Source: an uncultured Collinsella sp. (lineage in GTDB: Bacteria; Actinomycetota; Coriobacteriia; Coriobacteriales; Coriobacteriaceae). Taken from it: 64,000 bases of DNA. Each line of letters opens with the position of its first letter. Position 1 is the stretch's first letter. The DNA lies in the NCBI GenBank assembly GCA_958415665.1, contig CATYZK010000001.1, positions 156,603-220,602 of the forward strand, in the 5' to 3' direction. Below are positions 52,324 to 60,256 of the stretch, in pieces. The position numbers and the translations under genes were made by a program. The notes beneath the pieces were generated by a model. That model had not been told where the DNA came from. It was given only the letters and a program-made list of their open reading frames with translations, and did no database searches.

Positions 52324-52770
52324 GTGCGTGCGGTGGTGCAGCGCGTGCTCAACGCCGGCGTGACGGTCGACGGCGAGTGCGTGGGCAAAATTGGGCGCGG
52401 CTATCTGGTGCTGCTGGGCGTGGGCCACGGCGACACGCGCGCCGAGGCCGATAAGCTGTGGGGCAAGCTCCGGGGCTTGCGCATTAACGAGGACGAGAAC
52501 GGCAAGACCAATCTGGCTCTTGCCGATGTCGACGGCGAGGTTCTCGTGGTGTCGCAGTTCACGCTGTTCGCCGATTGCCGTCACGGCCGCCGCCCATCGT
52601 TTACGGATGCCGGCGCCCCCGATGTCGCCAACGAGCTCTACGAGTACTTCCTGACGCTTGTGCGCGAGGACGTCGAGCACGTAGCGCACGGCATCTTCGG
52701 CGCCGACATGAAGGTCGACCTCGTCAACGACGGTCCATTCACCATCGTCTTGGACACAGACAATCTGTAA
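52324..52770 (+). CDS. dtd: D-aminoacyl-tRNA deacylase
   Basis: A 148-residue protein with a GTG start 3 bases after rdgB. Motifs: [44 protein letters not shown] (SQFTL motif) and VNDGPFTI (in the family more often NxGPVT). It recycles misacylated D-aminoacyl-tRNAs. An imperfect tandem repeat follows. Confidence 0.94.
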   Translation: MRAVVQRVLNAGVTVDGECVGKIGRGYLVLLGVGHGDTRAEADKLWGKLRGLRINEDENGKTNLALADVDGEVLVVSQFTLFADCRHGRRPSFTDAGAPDVANELYEYFLTLVREDVEHVAHGIFGADMKVDLVNDGPFTIVLDTDNL

Positions 52771-52828
52771 GTAGTCAATTTGGGACGGGGCTTATTTTAA
52801 GTAGTCAATTTGGGACGGGGCTTATTTA
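52771..52828. repeat. Tandem direct repeat GTAGTCAATTTGGGACGGGG
   Basis: Two copies of about 29 bases (GTAGTCAATTTGGGACGGGG + CTTATTT) begin at 52771 and 52801. The unit carries the GGGAC core; the array starts just after the dtd stop. A minus-strand copy is at 19622-19643. Confidence 0.8.
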
Positions 52829-52833
52829 ACTAC

Positions 52834-52863
52834 TTGCGTATGGCGGCAGCAGGGTGCTATAGT
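52834..52863 (+). promoter_or_regulatory. Likely promoter of veg, with leader hairpin
   Basis: TTGCGT (52834-52839) and TATAGT (52858-52863) with an 18-base spacer, followed by AGGGG-TATTAT-CCCCT and TTTTT (52884-52903), a short terminator-like hairpin in the leader. Confidence 0.55.
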
Positions 52864-52930
52864 ATTAGAGTTTTGTCTATCTTAGGGGTATTATCCCCTT
52901 TTTGAATTGCACCTTCTGGAGGCCCTGTTC

Positions 52931-53227
52931 ATGGAAGAGATGGAAGTCAATCACGTCGACGACATCCACGAGAAGCTGACCGATATGGTGGGCGATCGCG
53001 TCAAGGTGAAGGCCAACATGGGCCGCACCCGCGTCGTCGAGCGCATGGGCACCATCAAGAGCGTCCACCCCGCCGTCTTTATCGTCGAGGTCGACGAGCG
53101 CCGCGGCCGCAAGTCGCGTCAGTCCTACCAGTATATCGATGTCCTCACCGGTCAGGTCGAGCTGTTCGACCCCGAGAGCGGCGAGCATATCTTTACCCCG
53201 CTCGGCAACCAGCTCGAGGAGCACTAA
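52931..53227 (+). CDS. veg: Veg family protein
   Basis: A 98-residue protein; ATG 52931 with TGGAGG 8 bases upstream. VDDIHEKLTDMVGDRVKVKANMGRTRVVERMGTIKSVHPAVFIVEVD is the Veg/DUF1021 pattern, and RRGRKSRQSYQYIDVLTGQVELF follows. Veg is linked to biofilm control in Bacillus; its biochemical function is not settled. It lies 2 bases before ispE, which suggests co-transcription. Confidence 0.87.
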   Translation: MEEMEVNHVDDIHEKLTDMVGDRVKVKANMGRTRVVERMGTIKSVHPAVFIVEVDERRGRKSRQSYQYIDVLTGQVELFDPESGEHIFTPLGNQLEEH

Positions 53228-53229
53228 CG

Positions 53230-54126
53230 GTGACCGATCGGTCCCTGACTCTTTCCGCGCCGGCAAAGATTAACCTCTACTTGGGGGTTCATACCGAGCG
53301 CGATGACCGCGGCTACCACAGGGTCGATTCCCTGATGGCAGCCGTCGGTCTTTCCGATACCGTGACGGTCACGCCGGCGCAGGCGCTGACCGTCCAGACG
53401 GTTCCGGCATCAGATTTTCCCATGCAAAAGAATACGGCGTATCGGGCTGCGGTTGCTATGGCCGAGCATTATGGTCGCGAGGCAAACATCTGCGTGACGA
53501 TTGAGAAGCGCATTCCATTGTGCGCCGGTTTGGGCGGCCCCTCGACGGATGCCGCGGCGGTCATTGTCGCCTTGGCGGAGCTGTGGGGTATCGATCGCAC
53601 CGATCCTGCGCTCGATGACATCGCTCGCGGTATCGGTGCCGACGTGCCATTCTTTTTGCACGTGAGTCCCGCATTCTACGTGGGCGGGGGAGATGTGCTG
53701 GCAACTGAGTATCCCGCGCTGCCCGCAACGCCCGTTGTGCTGGTCAAGCCGCGCGAGGCGAGCGTTTCAACGGTTGAAGCGTATCGACGATTTGATGAGA
53801 ACCCGATGCCCGCAGACAAGCCCGGCGCGATAGCTTCTGCCTTGCGTGCTGGTGATGCCGAGACGGCATATGCGCTCATCCACAACAACCTGGGTGTCAT
53901 TTCCGCACAGATGGAGCCGCAGATTCAAACGGTTCTCGATTGGCTGCGTAAACAGGACGGCATCGTTGCTGTAGATGTGTGCGGATCGGGTGCCTGCTCG
54001 TTTGCCATTTGCGACACCGCCGCCACGGCCGAAAGGCTTGCCGACGCTGCCCTGCAAAACGGCTGGTGGTCCTGCGCGACGGAGCTCATTCCCAACACGG
54101 TTCGCATCGAAGTGCCAAAGAAGTAA
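53230..54126 (+). CDS. ispE: 4-diphosphocytidyl-2-C-methyl-D-erythritol kinase
   Basis: A 298-residue GHMP kinase with a GTG start 2 bases after veg. LSAPAKINLYLGVHTERDDRGYHRVDSLMAAVGL is the N-terminal motif. The ATP loop is PLCAGLGGPSTDAAAVI (commonly GGGSSDAAA, here GGPSTDAAA). DVCGSGACSFAI is the third motif. It phosphorylates the MEP-pathway intermediate and pairs functionally with the Dxs-family gene at the left edge. Confidence 0.94.
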   Translation: MTDRSLTLSAPAKINLYLGVHTERDDRGYHRVDSLMAAVGLSDTVTVTPAQALTVQTVPASDFPMQKNTAYRAAVAMAEHYGREANICVTIEKRIPLCAGLGGPSTDAAAVIVALAELWGIDRTDPALDDIARGIGADVPFFLHVSPAFYVGGGDVLATEYPALPATPVVLVKPREASVSTVEAYRRFDENPMPADKPGAIASALRAGDAETAYALIHNNLGVISAQMEPQIQTVLDWLRKQDGIVAVDVCGSGACSFAICDTAATAERLADAALQNGWWSCATELIPNTVRIEVPKK

Positions 54127-54175
54127 AAATTTCTCTAGCACACGATGGAAATCTTTGTTACTATAGTCGAGCTAA

Positions 54176-54252
54176 CGGGTTGTGGCTCAGTTTGGTAGAG
54201 CACTGCGTTCGGGACGCAGGGGTCGCTGGTTCAAATCCAGTCAACCCGACCA
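54176..54252 (+). tRNA. tRNA-Pro (anticodon CGG)
   Basis: A cloverleaf with acceptor CGGGTTG / CAACCCG, D-arm GCTC...GAGC, anticodon stem CTGCG / CGCAG with loop TTCGGGA (CGG), T-arm GCTGG-TTCAAAT-CCAGT and encoded CCA. Followed by a terminator. Confidence 0.97.
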
Positions 54253-54262
54253 GAGCATGAGG

Positions 54263-54291
54263 AGGGACCGCTTCTTGCGGTCCCTTTTTTT
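54263..54291 (+). terminator. Terminator of tRNA-Pro
   Basis: AGGGACCGC-TTCTT-GCGGTCCCT followed by TTTTTT. Confidence 0.93.
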
Positions 54292-54364
54292 AGCTATTGT
54301 TGTGATACCGCGATACCCGCGGTATACTCATTCGAGCTTGTCTCGCTGTATTGTGGAGGTCTAC

Positions 54365-54640
54365 ATGTTTGGACTGAGGGCTCCTGAGCTCATCATTATT
54401 CTCGTCGTTGTCCTGATTATCTTCGGGCCCAAGAACCTGCCGAAGCTCGGCAAGTCCCTCGGCTCTACCGTCAAGAATATCCGTGAGGGTATGGAGGGCG
54501 ACGATAAGGCCGAGACCAAGCAGGCCGAGGAGGTCGTGGTCGAGCAGTCCGAGGAGGACAAGGAGATCGCTGAGCTCGAGGCCAAGCTCGCTGCTGCCAA
54601 GAAGAAGCAGGCAGAGGACAGCGACGCGGACGCAGAGTAG
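54365..54640 (+). CDS. tatA: Sec-independent protein translocase subunit TatA/E
   Basis: A 91-residue protein; ATG 54365 after TGGAGG. MFGLRAPELIIILVVVLIIFGPKNLPKLGKSLGSTVKNIREG is the TatA membrane helix plus amphipathic helix (FGPKxLPxLG). An acidic, helical tail (EEDKEIAELEAKLAAAKKKQ) follows. It forms the twin-arginine translocation pore with TatC, which is not in the window. Confidence 0.92.
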   Translation: MFGLRAPELIIILVVVLIIFGPKNLPKLGKSLGSTVKNIREGMEGDDKAETKQAEEVVVEQSEEDKEIAELEAKLAAAKKKQAEDSDADAE

Positions 54641-54665
54641 TCCCATCCCTTTGGGGTGAGCACCT

Positions 54666-54698
54666 GACCGGCTTGCCCGCAGGCTAGCCGGTCTTTTT
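54666..54698 (+). terminator. Terminator of tatA
   Basis: GACCGGCT...AGCCGGTC followed by TTTTTC. Confidence 0.85.
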
Positions 54699-54746
54699 CG
54701 TTTTGTTGACAGTTGATTGTTTGATCAGAGTTGGGGAGATATCCGT

Positions 54747-55217
54747 ATGGACGCAAGCCAGATCGTACTGACCGCTGAGGGCCGCCAGAAGCTCGTCGAG
54801 GAGCTCGCTTGGCGTGAGGGCGATTACGCCAAGGAGATCGTCGAGGACATCAAGGAAGCCCGCGCGTTCGGCGACCTTTCGGAGAACTCCGAGTACGACG
54901 CCGCTAAGGACAAGCAGGCCCAGAACGCCGCTCGTATTGCCGAGATCCAGGCCATCCTCGCCAACGCTCAGGTTGCTGCCACCACGGGCGATCTGACCGT
55001 CTCCATCGGTTCCACCGTTTCTCTGATTGATCCCAACGGTGAGGTCATGGAAGTCACGCTCGTCGGTACCACCGAGACCAACTCGCTCGAGCACAAGATT
55101 TCCAACGAGTCTCCGGTCGGTCACGCCATCATTGGTCACGGCGAGGGCGACTCCGTCGAGGTCGTTACGCCTTCCGGCAAGACTCGCGTCTACACCATCG
55201 CCAAGATCGCACGCTAG
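54747..55217 (+). CDS. greA: Transcription elongation factor GreA
   Basis: A 156-residue protein; ATG 54747 with GGGGAG upstream. Coiled-coil N-terminal domain with GDLSENSEYDAAKDKQ (acidic tip), and the C-terminal FKBP-like domain with IGSTVSLIDPNGEVMEVTLVGTTET and SVEVVTPSGKTRVYTI. It rescues backtracked RNA polymerase by stimulating transcript cleavage. Followed by a terminator and lysS. Confidence 0.95.
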   Translation: MDASQIVLTAEGRQKLVEELAWREGDYAKEIVEDIKEARAFGDLSENSEYDAAKDKQAQNAARIAEIQAILANAQVAATTGDLTVSIGSTVSLIDPNGEVMEVTLVGTTETNSLEHKISNESPVGHAIIGHGEGDSVEVVTPSGKTRVYTIAKIAR

Positions 55218-55245
55218 ACCACGGTCCCGCGTAAAGGTATGTTTT

Positions 55246-55278
55246 CGCTCCCTGGGACCGAATCCTGGGGAGCGTTTT
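55246..55278 (+). terminator. Terminator between greA and lysS
   Basis: CGCTCCCTGG...CCTGGGGAGCG imperfect hairpin followed by TTTTAG. Confidence 0.7.
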
Positions 55279-55296
55279 AGTTTGAGGAGCTAACTT

Positions 55297-57261
55297 ATGG
55301 CAGAGAACCAGAACGCCGCCGATCAGGCATCGACGCTCAACGACGAGCGCGCCACCCGCCTGGCCAAGCGCGCCGCCCTGTTCGAGGCGGGCCAAAACCC
55401 CTATCCCGAGCACTCTGAGCTTGAGGACTACGTCGCCGATATCGAGACTAAGTACGCCGATCTTGCCGATGGTGAGGACACCGAGGATGTCGTGAAGATC
55501 GCCGGCCGTGTGGTCGCCAAGCGCGGTCAGGGCAAGATCATGTTCATCGTCGTGCGCGATGCGACTGCCGAGATTCAACTGTTCTGCCGCATCAACGACA
55601 TGGACGAGGCTGCCTGGAATACGCTCAAGGCTCTCGACCTGGGCGACATCCTGGGCGTGACCGGCGTGGTTGTGCGCACCCAGCGCGGCCAGCTTTCCGT
55701 TGCCCCTAAGAGCGCGACCCTGCTTTCCAAGGCCGTTCGTCCGCTGCCCGAGAAGTTCCACGGTCTTTCCGACAAGGAGACCCGCTATCGCCAGCGCTAT
55801 GTCGACCTGATCGCCAACGACGACGTTCGCGAGACCTTCCGTAAGCGTTCGCAGATTCTCTCCACCTTCCGTCGCTTTATGGAGTCCGACGGCTACATGG
55901 AGGTCGAGACCCCCATCCTGCAGACCATCCAGGGTGGTGCCACGGCCAAGCCGTTCATCACCCACTTCAACGCGCTCGATCAGGAGTGCTACCTGCGTAT
56001 TGCCACCGAGCTGCACCTCAAGCGCTGCATCGTCGGTGGTTTTGAGCGCGTGTTCGAGATCGGCCGCATCTTCCGTAACGAGGGCATGGACCTTACCCAC
56101 AACCCCGAGTTCACCACGATGGAGGCCTACCGTGCCTTCTCCGACCTCGAGGGCATGAAGGCGCTCGCCCAGGGTGTCATTAAGGCGGCTAACAAGGCCA
56201 TCGGCAACCCCGAGGTCATCGAGTACCAGGGCCAGACCATCGACCTTTCTGGTGAGTGGGCCAGCCGTCCCATGACCGACATCGTCTCCGACGTGCTCGG
56301 CAAGCAGATCACCATCGACACGCCGGTCGAGGAGCTTGCTGCCGCCGCGCGCGAGAAGGGCCTGGAGATTAAGCCCGAGTGGACCGCCGGCAAGATTATC
56401 GCCGAGATCTACGATGAGCTGGGCGAGGACACCATCGTCAACCCCACGTTCGTGTGCGATTACCCCATCGAGGTCAGCCCGCTTGCCAAGCGCTTTGAGG
56501 ACGACCCGCGCCTGACGCACCGCTTTGAGCTGGTTATTGCCGGTCACGAGTACGCCAATGCGTTCTCCGAGCTCAACGACCCGGTCGACCAGGCCGAGCG
56601 CTTTGCCGCTCAGATGGCCGAGAAGGCTGGCGGCGACGACGAGGCCATGGAGTACGACGAGGACTACGTGCGCGCCCTCGAGTACGGTATGCCTCCCGCG
56701 GGCGGCATCGGCATCGGTATCGACCGCGTGGTCATGCTGCTCACCAACCAGGCTTCTATCCGCGACGTCCTGCTGTTCCCGCACATGAAGCCCGAGAAGG
56801 GTTTCCAGTCCGGTGCCGCTGCTGCCAAGGCTGCCGAGGCCGGCAACACCGCGAGCCCCTTCGTCAAGCCGCTCAAGCCCACGGTCGATTACTCCAAGAT
56901 CGCCGTTGAGCCGTTGTTCGAGGAGTTCGTCGACTTTGACACTTTCTCCAAGAGCGATTTCCGCGCTGTGAAGGTCAAGGCATGCGAGGCCGTCAAGAAG
57001 TCCAAGAAGCTGCTGAACTTTACGCTCGACGACGGCACCGGCACCGACCGCACCATCCTCTCCGGCATTCACGGTTATTATGAGCCTGAGGACCTGGTCG
57101 GCAAGACCTTGCTCGCCATCACCAACCTGCCTCCGCGCAAGATGATGGGCATTCCCAGCTGCGGCATGCTCATCAGCGCTATCCACGAGGAGGATGGTGA
57201 GGAGCGTCTCAACCTGATCCAGCTCGACGCTTCCATCCCTGCCGGCGCAAAGATGTACTAA
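55297..57261 (+). CDS. lysS: Lysyl-tRNA synthetase (class II) with fused C-terminal tRNA-binding domain
   Basis: A 654-residue protein; ATG 55297 with GAGGAG upstream. The OB-fold (KRGQGKIMFIVVRDATAEIQLFCR) precedes class II motif 2 (RNEGMDLTHNPEFTTMEAY) and motif 3 (GGIGIGIDRVVMLL). From about residue 546 to the end, FSKSDFRAVKVKACEAVKKSKKLLNFTLDDG and NLPPRKMMGIPSCGMLISAI form a Trbp111/EMAP-II-type tRNA-binding domain, which is normally seen in MetRS or PheT. It charges tRNA-Lys and the extra domain may raise tRNA affinity. Confidence 0.95.
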   Translation: MAENQNAADQASTLNDERATRLAKRAALFEAGQNPYPEHSELEDYVADIETKYADLADGEDTEDVVKIAGRVVAKRGQGKIMFIVVRDATAEIQLFCRINDMDEAAWNTLKALDLGDILGVTGVVVRTQRGQLSVAPKSATLLSKAVRPLPEKFHGLSDKETRYRQRYVDLIANDDVRETFRKRSQILSTFRRFMESDGYMEVETPILQTIQGGATAKPFITHFNALDQECYLRIATELHLKRCIVGGFERVFEIGRIFRNEGMDLTHNPEFTTMEAYRAFSDLEGMKALAQGVIKAANKAIGNPEVIEYQGQTIDLSGEWASRPMTDIVSDVLGKQITIDTPVEELAAAAREKGLEIKPEWTAGKIIAEIYDELGEDTIVNPTFVCDYPIEVSPLAKRFEDDPRLTHRFELVIAGHEYANAFSELNDPVDQAERFAAQMAEKAGGDDEAMEYDEDYVRALEYGMPPAGGIGIGIDRVVMLLTNQASIRDVLLFPHMKPEKGFQSGAAAAKAAEAGNTASPFVKPLKPTVDYSKIAVEPLFEEFVDFDTFSKSDFRAVKVKACEAVKKSKKLLNFTLDDGTGTDRTILSGIHGYYEPEDLVGKTLLAITNLPPRKMMGIPSCGMLISAIHEEDGEERLNLIQLDASIPAGAKMY

Positions 57262-57264
57262 CTA

Positions 57265-57291
57265 GTTACGCGGTTCTACGAACCGCGTAAC
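57265..57291 (+). terminator. Hairpin after lysS (GTTACGCGGTT arms)
   Basis: GTTACGCGGTT-CTACG-AACCGCGTAAC, 11 bp, only 4 bases after the lysS stop; no T run follows, so termination is not certain. Confidence 0.5.
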
Positions 57292-57304
57292 GGCTCGACG
57301 CTGC

Positions 57305-57403
57305 GCGGGCCGCATTTGGACAATCTGACGTTCAACTTCAAGGGCGCGACCAGAAGGTCAGCGCCCTTTCGTTTCACGTCACCTTGTCTCAAATGCGGCC
57401 CGC
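57305..57403. repeat. Nested inverted repeat after lysS
   Basis: GCGGGCCGCATTTG (57305-57318) and CAAATGCGGCCCGC (57390-57403) form a perfect 14-bp outer stem, and AAGGGCGC...GCGCCCTTT-type sequence (about 57339-57367) forms the inner hairpin. Same plan as the nested elements elsewhere. Confidence 0.75.
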
Positions 57404-57431
57404 TCGCTGGCGTTGCCAGCACATCGATGTA

Positions 57432-57483
57432 GTCGTTGGGGACGTTCTTAAATGACTTGTCGTTGGGGACGTTCTTAAACGAC
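57432..57483. repeat. Tandem repeat GTCGTTGGGGACGTTCTTAA
   Basis: GTCGTTGGGGACGTTCTTAA occurs twice (57432 and 57459). Each unit can form GTCGTT/AAYGAC arms around a GGGGAC core, as in the other palindromes. It lies between the nested element and the ThrE-like gene. Confidence 0.75.
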
Positions 57484-57592
57484 TGCCCAACGGTTATTGC
57501 GCACATGGCTCGCATGACAGCCGCCTCTTTTATGTTTCCTTTAGCCGTTGCCGCCTAGGATGGGGGTTAGTCGGCAGGAAGGGAGCGTCTAT

Positions 57593-59161
57593 ATGGACGA
57601 CGCGAGCGATCGTGCAATCGAAGAGGACATGCTCGATCAGTTCAACTATTTTGATGATGAGGACGAGGAATTGACCGATCGTCGCGAGCCGGCGGCGCTC
57701 GATGCTTTCGACCTTGTTGATGAAGGGCCCGACGAGGACGAGGTCGAATCGATGGAACCCCCACAGCCTTCGCACCATGATTCGTTGCTCTCAAGAGTCC
57801 CCATGCACCACGGTGTCCGTGCCGGCGCCCTCCATATGAAAACCGACTGGCGCCAGATCGTGACGGCAGGCGATGAGCTTGCCGTCGATGCGCCGCTCAC
57901 CGATAAATCATCCATCATCTGCCGCACCGGCATGCTTATGCTGGCAAGCGGAACAGGTGCCTGGCGCGTGCGCGATACCATGAATCGTGTTGCTGCCGTA
58001 CTCGGCGTCACGATTCACGTCGACCTGAGTCTCCTGTCGTTTGAGTGCACCTGCATCGAAGGCGGCCACTGCTTTAACGAGGTCGTCAGCCTGCCCACAA
58101 CGGGAGTCAATACTCATCGCATTTGGATGATGGAGAGCTTCTTAAAGGAAATCGAGGTTTACGGGCGCCGGTTTACCGTACATGAGTACCACGAGATGCT
58201 CAAGACCGTTGAGAGTTCAAAACCCGATTACACTTCCTGGCAACAGGGCCTTGCGGCGGCCTGTGCTTGCGGCGCCTTCGTCTTTTTGCTCGGCGGCGGC
58301 CCTATCGAGATGGCTTGTGCATTTGTGGGCGCTGGTGTCGGCAACTTTGCTCGCTCCCATATTCTCAAGCAAGGCCTTGGCCAGTTTAGCGCGCTGACGA
58401 TCGGCGTTGCGCTCGCTTGCGTTTCGTATCTGCTGGCATTGCTCGGCCTTGGCCAGGTCATTCCGGGGGCAATGTCGCACCAAGAAGGCTATATCGGCGC
58501 CATGCTCTTTGTGATTCCCGGCTTTCCCCTCATTACGGCAGGCCTCGACATTGCTAAGCTCGATATGCGAAGCGGCATTGAGCGTCTTTCGTATGCTGTG
58601 TCGATTATTGTGATGGCGACCCTCGTAGGCTGGATGGTTGCCGAGTGTGTGGGGCTGGCGCCGGATGACTTTGCCCCGCTCGGGCTCTCACCGTTGGCTC
58701 TTACACTCTTGCGTGTGGTGATGAGCTTCGTCGGTGTATTTGGCTTCTCGGTTATGTTCAACAGTCCGGTAAAGATGGCGGCGGCGGCAGGGCTCATCGG
58801 CGCCGTGTCTAATACCTTGCGCCTTACGCTCGTCGATGTGCCGATGCTGCTTCCCTTTCTGGGCTTGAGCGCTGGCATGCCTCCCGAGGCGGCGGCGTTT
58901 ATCGGCGCGCTGGTATCGGGTCTGCTCGCGAGCTTAGCCGAAATCAAGCTCACCTATCCACGTATCGCCCTCACGGTGCCATCGATTGTCATTATGGTGC
59001 CCGGTCTGTATCTCTATCGCTCGATGTATTACATGTGCACCTTCGACACGGTCAATATGCTCGGCTGGTTTGTGCGTGCAGTGCTCATCGTGGCGTTTTT
59101 GCCCGTTGGCCTGGGTGTGGCGCGTACGCTCACCGACCCCCGCTGGCGCCACACCAGCTAA
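57593..59161 (+). CDS. Threonine/serine exporter family protein (ThrE-like, fused N- and C-terminal domains)
   Basis: A 522-residue protein; ATG 57593 after AGGAAGGGAG. A very acidic N-terminus (1-80) precedes a soluble region with LMLASGTGAWRVRDTMNRVAAVLGV (ThrE N-domain, PF06738-like), then about ten membrane segments (PGFPLITAGLDIAKLD, VPSIVIMVPGLYLYRSMYYM) and the PF12821-like C-terminal half. Homologues export threonine and serine. Single gene; a repeat pair follows the stop. Confidence 0.87.
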   Translation: MDDASDRAIEEDMLDQFNYFDDEDEELTDRREPAALDAFDLVDEGPDEDEVESMEPPQPSHHDSLLSRVPMHHGVRAGALHMKTDWRQIVTAGDELAVDAPLTDKSSIICRTGMLMLASGTGAWRVRDTMNRVAAVLGVTIHVDLSLLSFECTCIEGGHCFNEVVSLPTTGVNTHRIWMMESFLKEIEVYGRRFTVHEYHEMLKTVESSKPDYTSWQQGLAAACACGAFVFLLGGGPIEMACAFVGAGVGNFARSHILKQGLGQFSALTIGVALACVSYLLALLGLGQVIPGAMSHQEGYIGAMLFVIPGFPLITAGLDIAKLDMRSGIERLSYAVSIIVMATLVGWMVAECVGLAPDDFAPLGLSPLALTLLRVVMSFVGVFGFSVMFNSPVKMAAAAGLIGAVSNTLRLTLVDVPMLLPFLGLSAGMPPEAAAFIGALVSGLLASLAEIKLTYPRIALTVPSIVIMVPGLYLYRSMYYMCTFDTVNMLGWFVRAVLIVAFLPVGLGVARTLTDPRWRHTS

Positions 59162-59194
59162 TTGGTGCAAGGGGGACAGGTTACTTTGCACCAA
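59162..59194. repeat. Palindromic repeat with GGGGGACAGGTT core
   Basis: TTGGTGCAA / TTGCACCAA arms around GGGGGACAGGTTACT. Same arms as at 23232-23264. It begins on the first base after the ThrE-like stop. Confidence 0.8.
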
Positions 59195-59197
59195 ATG

Positions 59198-59264
59198 AGT
59201 TGCGGTGAAATAGGGACTGAATTGCTGCTTAAAGGGTCAAAACAGTCCGTATTCCACCGCAACT
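59198..59264. repeat. Paired-arm repeat (AGTTGCGGTGAAATAG type), copy 2
   Basis: Left arm 59198-59218 and right arm 59244-59264 pair at 18 of 21 positions. The loop keeps GGTCAAAAC as in copy 1 (31908-31974, GCCAAAAC). Confidence 0.75.
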
Positions 59265-59379
59265 TATGGGGTCGGGGGATTATTGGTGCCCTGCATCTCC
59301 ATAAACTCAACGCTTACGAAGCGCGGGGTTTTCGTGCTAGGCTGGTTCCACCACATAAGTAGTCGCAGACGCACGTATC

Positions 59380-59431
59380 ACGGGCGGGCGAGATGAAGTC
59401 CCAACAGCTCCATCTTGCCCGCCCGTTTTTG
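59380..59431 (+). terminator. Terminator-like hairpin in the leader of the DUF2798 gene
   Basis: ACGGGCGGGC...GCCCGCCCGT followed by TTTTTG ends 43 bases before the DUF2798-type ATG at 59475. Nothing coding is seen between 59265 and 59380, so it may be an attenuator or end a small RNA. Confidence 0.7.
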
Positions 59432-59474
59432 TTGCGTGGTGCCGCGGCGTAACACAGAAAGGATTTTGCCCTTT

Positions 59475-60068
59475 ATGCCTATCAACAAACGAGAGAGCCT
59501 GCTGTTCACCTTTATCATGTGCTTTTGCATGGTGCTCTGGATGAGCATCTACAACGTTGCCCTGCAGCATGGCGCCATCAACGGCGAGGTTGTTGCCGCC
59601 GCGTGGCTCGGCTTTCCCGTTGCCTACGTTTTTGCCATGTGCTGCGACTGGTTTGTTGCCAGCCCCCTTGCCAAGGGTTTCGCCTTTAAATTCCTGGTCA
59701 CGCCAGGCAAGAGCTCGCCGCTTGCCATGACGCTCGCCGTAAGCTCCTGCATGGTCGTTCCTATGGTCATCATCATGTCGCTCTACGGTGCGTGCGAGGG
59801 CCTGTTCCACATGCCCGGCGGCCCGCTCGCCAACCTGCAGCTGCTGCCGATGATGTGGCTCGTTAACATTCCGCGCAACTTTATCATGGCTCTACCTTGG
59901 AACCTGCTGGTGGCCGGTCCGGTTGCTCGCTTTGTCTTCCGCCGCGCCTTCCCCATGGGCACGGTCTTTGCCGAGCCGCACATGGAGCTCGTGCGCATGC
60001 CGGGCGCTCCCGTTGCCGATGCCGTCAATGACGTTGCCGAGAGCATGGACGCCGAGCCCGCCTGCTAG
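59475..60068 (+). CDS. DUF2798-type membrane protein
   Basis: A 197-residue protein; ATG 59475 with AGAAAGGA upstream. Two similar halves, each with a pair of membrane helices: FTFIMCFCMVLWMSIYNVALQ... and MTLAVSSCMVVPMVIIMSLYG..., a repeat typical of DUF2798 proteins. Function is unknown. A terminator-like hairpin lies in its leader. Confidence 0.8.
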   Translation: MPINKRESLLFTFIMCFCMVLWMSIYNVALQHGAINGEVVAAAWLGFPVAYVFAMCCDWFVASPLAKGFAFKFLVTPGKSSPLAMTLAVSSCMVVPMVIIMSLYGACEGLFHMPGGPLANLQLLPMMWLVNIPRNFIMALPWNLLVAGPVARFVFRRAFPMGTVFAEPHMELVRMPGAPVADAVNDVAESMDAEPAC

Positions 60069-60256
60069 ACAGCAGCTCAAAACCAAACCGCCAAACGGAC
60101 CCGAGCAATTCCTTTTTTGTAGACGTTGTCGCGCGGCTACGGGTGGGAAAGGTCCCAACGGTTAACATATACTCCATATGGGTAAAGAGACCAAAGCGCT
60201 GCCACGGGGCGGCGCTTTGCGTTTGAAAAAAACTAGCTCGTCTAAGAGGAACTAGC

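Noticed and set aside
55165..57186. 673-codon minus-strand frame opposite lysS
   Set aside because: Shadow frame; translation lacks any recognisable domain.
57432..57483. CRISPR-like or iteron array at the GTCGTTGGGGAC tandem repeat
   Set aside because: Two units only, no spacer regularity and no replication genes nearby.
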